From contig NZ_CP154826.1 in the NCBI RefSeq assembly GCF_039613825.1, positions 248,001 through 312,000 on the forward strand: a stretch of 64,000 nucleotides of DNA, read 5' to 3'. Below, one piece after another: positions 60,519-64,000 of this stretch. The notes beneath the pieces were generated by a model. It saw only the letters and a program-made list of their open reading frames with translations, made no database searches and was not told where the DNA came from. Position numbers and translations under genes: made by a program. Origin of the DNA: Diaminobutyricibacter sp. McL0608 (lineage in GTDB: Bacteria > Actinomycetota > Actinomycetes > Actinomycetales > Microbacteriaceae). Position 1 is the first letter of the stretch; the number at the start of each line of letters is the position of its first letter.

Positions 60519-60770
60519 CTTCAGTAATATGCGGTTTGATCAGGCTTTTTCATCGCTGGGCTGCCCGGTTTCCGAGCCAAAGCAATGGATTCGCGGTGGA
60601 GCGCGACGGCACCAGAATGCGTCACGCGTCCGATCCGCTCGTAACGGCCGAACGGTTCTGCGCGGCTGCAGGGTCGAGGCGGATGCGCTTGTGGCACGAT
60701 GAGGGACCCAATGCGGGCGGGGCGCCAAGACCGATCGGCCCCGGTGCCTCCGCCCGCTGAGATCATCGCC
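60519..60770. other. Non-coding stretch after tRNA
   Basis: A short T-run (GCTTTTTC, about 60544-60551) after a weak GATC-centred hairpin may terminate the tRNA. The rest has no gene I can support on either strand. Confidence 0.5.
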
Positions 60771-61073
60771 CTAGCTGTCGAGGCTCCAAGGGCCGTTGGG
60801 ATCGCCTTGCGTCTTGTCGCGTGTCCACCATTTCGCGGTGTACCTCCGCCCGCCAGAGAGCACGACGTCGCCCGTAACGAATGTCTGGCTGGCGGTCCAC
60901 AGCACGGTGTCACCGCCTGCGCCCGGAGGGAGGCAGAGCTCGAGCGGCGTCGAATCGTCCAGGGGGTCCAGCGATACCGCCATATTCGTCGCGACGTGAA
61001 AAGGGCCGAACGCTCCGCCCACCGTCACCGCCAGTCGCTCGTTCACGGACCTGGGCTTAGGGCACGTACTCAA
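60771..61073 (-). CDS. Small protein with CBM5/12 (chitin-binding)-like end
   Basis: Up to 100 residues from a TTG at 61073; a GTG at 61046 is an alternative. The C-terminal half, VLWTASQTFVTGDVVLSGG then RRYTAKWWTRDKTQG and GPWSL, has the aromatic pattern of CBM5/12 modules (Y.A.WWT and PW). No signal peptide and no enzyme domain. It starts 4 bp after the stop of the upstream gene, the third gene of the TetR-divergent operon. Fragment or stand-alone binder. Confidence 0.55.
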   Translation of the reverse strand: MSTCPKPRSVNERLAVTVGGAFGPFHVATNMAVSLDPLDDSTPLELCLPPGAGGDTVLWTASQTFVTGDVVLSGGRRYTAKWWTRDKTQGDPNGPWSLDS

Positions 61074-61077
61074 CGGG

Positions 61078-61782
61078 TCAGTCGAGTTTCCCGTTTCCCG
61101 GGGTCCTGCTTTCTGGGGCGCTGCCGTGAGTGGTCACGGCGCGGACGCTGGGAAGCCGTCGGTCGTCGGTCGTTTCCGGAACCATGCGTGTCACGGCTGC
61201 CGGCATCGCGCCGATTGTGAGGACTCGAACCGTCGGTCCAACGCTGACTACGGCGAAGGAGGCCACCGGGGGAATCCGGTCCGGGACGAGGATGGTGTGA
61301 TGCCCGGCGTCGAGGCGGCCACTCCAGAGGAACGCGGATGCGCTTTTCGGTTCCGGCGGTGTGAACGATGTGGCCCACAGTGCTTCCACCGTGACCTGGC
61401 TGGGAGCGGAAAGAGCGAGCTCTACTTTTCGTTGGGCAGAGTCGTAGACGACGTGATCGGCGACGCCCGCCGAATCGGCCGCCTCCACTTGGGCGGCGAT
61501 GACTCCGGCGATTCCGGCGAGTCCTTGGATGAACGTCACATCAGGGTTGCGTTCGCCCACCTGTTCACGCAGGTGCTTCTTCACGTCGGGCGGGACCATG
61601 CCCCCGAAGACGAGAATGTCGAGTTCGGTTGTGTCGTAGTCCGTGAGCACCTGATCGAACTGGTTGGTCGCGTCGGCGGAGTATCCCTTTGCGCGGAGCT
61701 TGTCCGCCGCGTCAGTCAGGACTTTGGGGCTACGGCCGACGATCAGCACTCGGGCGCGCGGTTTGGCGGGGTGATCGTTCAT
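61078..61782 (-). CDS. Hypothetical protein with receiver-like N-terminus
   Basis: 234 residues. The first 110 (RVLIVGRSPKVLTDAADKLR, TELDILVFGGMVPPDVKK) look like a Rossmann/receiver fold without the phosphorylatable Asp set. The remainder (VELALSAPSQVTVEALWATSF, HHTILVPDRIPPVASFAVVS) is beta-rich. ATGA overlap with the membrane protein gene upstream indicates a shared transcript. Function unknown. Confidence 0.65.
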   Translation of the reverse strand: MNDHPAKPRARVLIVGRSPKVLTDAADKLRAKGYSADATNQFDQVLTDYDTTELDILVFGGMVPPDVKKHLREQVGERNPDVTFIQGLAGIAGVIAAQVEAADSAGVADHVVYDSAQRKVELALSAPSQVTVEALWATSFTPPEPKSASAFLWSGRLDAGHHTILVPDRIPPVASFAVVSVGPTVRVLTIGAMPAAVTRMVPETTDDRRLPSVRAVTTHGSAPESRTPGNGKLD

Positions 61783-62522
61783 GAGTGTTCTCCTGTGAGT
61801 AATTCTCGGGATGAGGTGGGATGAGATGACGACCGTCGGGTCCAGAATCGGGCCATCAGGATGATCCCGAGTGCGTACGGGACAGCGCCGACGATCTCAA
61901 GGATCTCGATCACGGGCGATGCCGGTCCCAAACCGAAGATCGCTAGGCCTCCGGTGGTGTACACAGCCGCCCCGACGCCGATGAGGATGCCGATCCATCG
62001 TGCGCCGTAGTGCGCTTGCATCACTCCGAGCAGGACGTATCCGAGGGGGAAGAGCACCAGGGCTGGGAGCACGATAATGGCGGTTCCGGTGTCGAGGTCG
62101 GCCGCAGTGTGTACAAGGCTGGGCGCGTATCTCGCCGTGACCGGGTTACGTGTCCCGTCGACTACGATCAGCCCGAAGTACCAGATCGTGCCAAGCAGTG
62201 CACAGTACAAGTTGATCAGGTCACGGCGTCGGAACTGGCTCACGTTCGGAAAGAAGAGGCCGGCGAGGCCGATGATCTGCAGGATGAGCCCGATCGCCTC
62301 TACGCCGTGAGTGAGTCCGTAGAGCGGTCCGACTTCGGCGATGTGAACGCCGTCCCGCTCCGGATGGACGATGACCGCGAGAAGAAAGAGCACTGCGCCG
62401 GAGATCGCGCTCGCCGCCGCAACGGTCTGCGTTCGCCGGGTCATGCTCAAGCCGTCCACCGTCTCGGGTGGGTCCCCGTGGCGCGCGCCGGCGTGGTCGC
62501 TCCGAGAGAGTTCGCTGCTCAT
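61779..62522 (-). CDS. Multi-pass membrane protein, first gene of TetR-divergent operon
   Basis: 247 residues from the ATG at 62522 (GGAGGAGAAC upstream). Six TM segments: AAASAISGAVLFLLAVIV, AIGLILQIIGLAGLFF, LINLYCALLGTIWYFGLIV, AIIVLPALVLFPLGYVLLGV, WIGILIGVGAAVYTTGGLAI and VGAVPYALGIILMARFW. Similar in outline to DUF4386-type proteins. Likely repressed by the divergent TetR. Confidence 0.7.
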   Translation of the reverse strand: MSSELSRSDHAGARHGDPPETVDGLSMTRRTQTVAAASAISGAVLFLLAVIVHPERDGVHIAEVGPLYGLTHGVEAIGLILQIIGLAGLFFPNVSQFRRRDLINLYCALLGTIWYFGLIVVDGTRNPVTARYAPSLVHTAADLDTGTAIIVLPALVLFPLGYVLLGVMQAHYGARWIGILIGVGAAVYTTGGLAIFGLGPASPVIEILEIVGAVPYALGIILMARFWTRRSSSHPTSSRELLTGEHS

Positions 62523-62615
62523 GTTCTCCTCCACAACGTGGTGCGTTGGCGGGATGCGTCGCCGCAACCCGTCTAAGTTGATCATTCGTGCTTGAGATAC
62601 GCAGGCTACACTATC

Positions 62616-62633
62616 TCGTACGTGTATGTACAA
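62616..62633. promoter_or_regulatory. Candidate TetR operator
   Basis: TCGTACGTGTATGTACAA, an imperfect palindrome built on two GTAC half-sites 6 bp apart, between the divergent TetR gene and membrane-protein operon. Confidence 0.55.
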
Positions 62634-62646
62634 ATTAGGAGTTGCG

Positions 62647-63261
62647 ATGGCAGTCAAGCGAGATCAGCGTGCCGACGCGCGACGGAATGTGTCTGCAATC
62701 CTGGACTCGGCTCAACGCTGCCTGAGCAGCGATCCGCAGGCGACGATCGCGCAGATTGCTGAGACCGCAGGCGTCGGACGCATGACCCTCTACGGCCATT
62801 TCAAGACGCGAGCAGAACTGGTCGAGGCGGTCTTGGAAAGGGTGACCACACAATCCAGCGAGGTCCTGGACTCGGTCGACCTCAGCGGTGATCCTGCGGA
62901 GGCTCTTACTCGATTGGTCGGCGCGACCTGGGAGGTCGTCCATCGCTTCAACGCTGTTCGCGAGGCTGCCCGAGACGAACTGCCAGAGAAGAGCATGCTC
63001 GACAACCACACGGCGCACTTTCGTCGTTTGGACGCTCTGGTAGCGCGCGGGCAGGCCGCCGGGACTTTCCGCCGGGATCTGCCCCGGGAGTGGCTCATCT
63101 CGGTGTGTTACCGGCTAATGCACGGAGCGGCGGACGACTGCGCCGCCGGATCGATCGAGCGGCAAGACGCGGGGCGCCTCGTCGCCGCCACACTCATTGC
63201 GGCGTATACCGCCCCCGGCGCCCGCGTTGCAGGCATCGAATCGGCAGCCGCCGCGCGGTAG
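62647..63261 (+). CDS. TetR/AcrR family transcriptional regulator
   Basis: 204 residues from the ATG at 62647 (TAGGAG upstream). HTH region ARRNVSAILDSAQRCL, ATIAQIAETAGVGRMTLYGH and FKTRAELVEAVL; C-terminal domain with EVVHRFNAVREAARDELPEK. Divergent from the three-gene operon at 60771-62522 with a palindrome between the starts, so probably its repressor. Confidence 0.9.
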   Translation: MAVKRDQRADARRNVSAILDSAQRCLSSDPQATIAQIAETAGVGRMTLYGHFKTRAELVEAVLERVTTQSSEVLDSVDLSGDPAEALTRLVGATWEVVHRFNAVREAARDELPEKSMLDNHTAHFRRLDALVARGQAAGTFRRDLPREWLISVCYRLMHGAADDCAAGSIERQDAGRLVAATLIAAYTAPGARVAGIESAAAAR

Positions 63262-63340
63262 CGGGGTGGATGTCACGCAGTGGCTTGCAGCAAGGCCGCA
63301 CGCTCGCCGGCGAGTGCTGCCGCCGCTGGCTCAATGCCCG

Positions 63341-63540
63341 AGCGCTCTGAAGGACCGCTCCAGCGCCCCGCACCACTCTCCAACGGCGACGGACGCGGAG
63401 GTCGTGGAGAAGATCCTCTGGTTGCGGCAGCAGTGGCACTTCCGACCGCAGAAGATCACCATGTATCTCAATTCGGGCTACCCAAGTTTTACCGGCTGAA
63501 GGCGGACGGTTTGGCCGCATCCGATCAAACCCTGCCGCCT
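63341..63540 (+). pseudogene. IS481-family transposase relic
   Basis: One frame reads LKDRSSAPHHSPTATDAEVV and EKILWLRQQWHFRPQKITMY, the region between HTH and catalytic core in IS481-type transposases. At about 63487 the similarity jumps frame to FYRLKADGLAASDQTLPP, matching the WRILKRLGLNRLPASQ stretch with roughly 20 residues lost. The DDE core is absent. Degenerate remnant of an insertion sequence. Confidence 0.65.
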
Positions 63541-63552
63541 ATGATTTTGCTC

Positions 63553-63696
63553 ATGTCTAAACACGCTCGCGCGCATAAGCGGGGCGACGGTCGGCGGGAG
63601 GTGTACCGCATCTTTCTGGATAGCGTCGCCTTCCTGATTGGCGCAGTTCTCTTCGGCTTCCTGTCTAGCTGGCTTTTTGGCGGTTTCCTTCGTTAG
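63553..63696 (+). CDS. Small membrane protein (47 residues)
   Basis: MSKHARAHKRGDGRREV is a basic head followed by one TM segment (IFLDSVAFLIGAVLFGFLSS). An ATG 12 nt upstream is an alternative start; no clear ribosome site. Lies just after the transposase relic. Type II topology is expected from the positive head. Confidence 0.4.
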   Translation: MSKHARAHKRGDGRREVYRIFLDSVAFLIGAVLFGFLSSWLFGGFLR

Positions 63697-63710
63697 GGCT
63701 CAGTCCGATT

Positions 63711-64000
63711 TCAGCTCACCGCGTCGAATCTTTGGAGCAGTGCGGACATGTCGGGGGATTCTGCCGCGCGCTGGACGTAGTGCTTGACGGTCATGGCTTC
63801 GGCGGATGGCCAAGCTGAGACGCGGCCGTTTTTGTGGAGGCTTCGCTGTCCGGGAGTGTCGCCACGGTCTTGTGGCGCCTCCGACAATATTGGATGCGCG
63901 ACGGCTGGCTGTGCGATTCCGCGCAGGCGGCCGACAAGGTCGCGAAGGCCGTCGATCATTTCTGCTCGGGTGAATTCGGCCCTTGCGGGACCCTGTGCAG
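63711..64000 (-). CDS. Partial reading frame at window edge, unrecognised
   Basis: The frame is open from the window edge to a TGA at 63711. ARAEFTRAEMIDGLRDLVGR is helical and gene-like; the middle is Pro/Gly/Arg-rich and looks degenerate; the end reads EAMTVKHYVQRAAESPDMSA, faintly like the MT-x-HY tail of tyrosine recombinases. It could be a decayed C-terminus of a mobile-element protein. No firm function. Confidence 0.35.
   Translation of the reverse strand, partial: AQGPARAEFTRAEMIDGLRDLVGRLRGIAQPAVAHPILSEAPQDRGDTPGQRSLHKNGRVSAWPSAEAMTVKHYVQRAAESPDMSALLQRFDAVS

Noticed and set aside
60521-60913. 130-codon minus-strand frame after the tRNA
   Set aside because: No ribosome site or motif, and it overlaps the CBM-like gene in another frame.

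Overview
The window is about 64 kb of uniformly high-GC DNA with GTG/TTG starts, GTGA/ATGA gene overlaps, TTGACA-17-TATTTT type promoters, LacI/TetR/OmpR regulators and an IdeR/DtxR-type iron box. Together with the family content this points to an actinobacterium, most likely Microbacteriaceae (Leifsonia-like); the genus is inference. No rRNA and no CRISPR array was seen. One tRNA is present. Layout: 1-3.2 kb, a TetR-regulated MMPL exporter with a divergent TetR-lipoprotein pair. 3.2-4.0 kb, small proteins. 4.0-11.4 kb, a sugar-uptake operon (binding protein, two permeases, GH127 beta-L-arabinofuranosidase) bracketed by two paralogous LacI repressors. 11.5-19 kb, mostly small housekeeping or unknown genes, including a frameshifted mismatch/uracil DNA glycosylase. 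19-23.5 kb, a PMT-like glycosyltransferase, a two-component system and paralogous COG4705-like membrane proteins that share an 11-bp-spaced direct repeat upstream. 23.7-32.6 kb, tiny acidic proteins, an iron-box ZIP transporter, an HNH lipoprotein with no normal start codon, a Ser/Thr kinase, an EamA exporter and a CGNR regulator. 32.7-47.8 kb, a coherent catabolic region: three transcription units carry the same operator (GAAACCGCTTTC), and the LacI gene in their midst is the likely reader. They encode glycosidases, a binding protein, two permeases, a Gfo/Idh/MocA oxidoreductase and an oxidative uronate/aldarate pathway (uronate dehydrogenase-like epimerase, enolase-superfamily dehydratase, KdgD-type dehydratase, 2-oxoglutarate semialdehyde dehydrogenase) that would feed the TCA cycle. 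47.8-51.2 kb, a Baeyer-Villiger-type monooxygenase, small proteins and a histone-H1/LEA-like repeat protein. 51.3-57.5 kb, the most unusual locus: a 1320-residue Pls/PosA-type membrane NRPS (the epsilon-polylysine synthetase class) translationally coupled to an M1 metallopeptidase and facing a Sfp-type phosphopantetheinyl transferase, i.e. synthesis, activation and possible degradation of an isopeptide homopolymer. 57.7-60.4 kb, small enzymes. 60.4-64 kb, tRNA-Arg(ACG) followed by accessory DNA: a TetR-controlled operon, an IS481-type transposase relic and an unrecognised partial reading frame at the window edge. All functions are read from sequence motifs and memory of families; no search was run.
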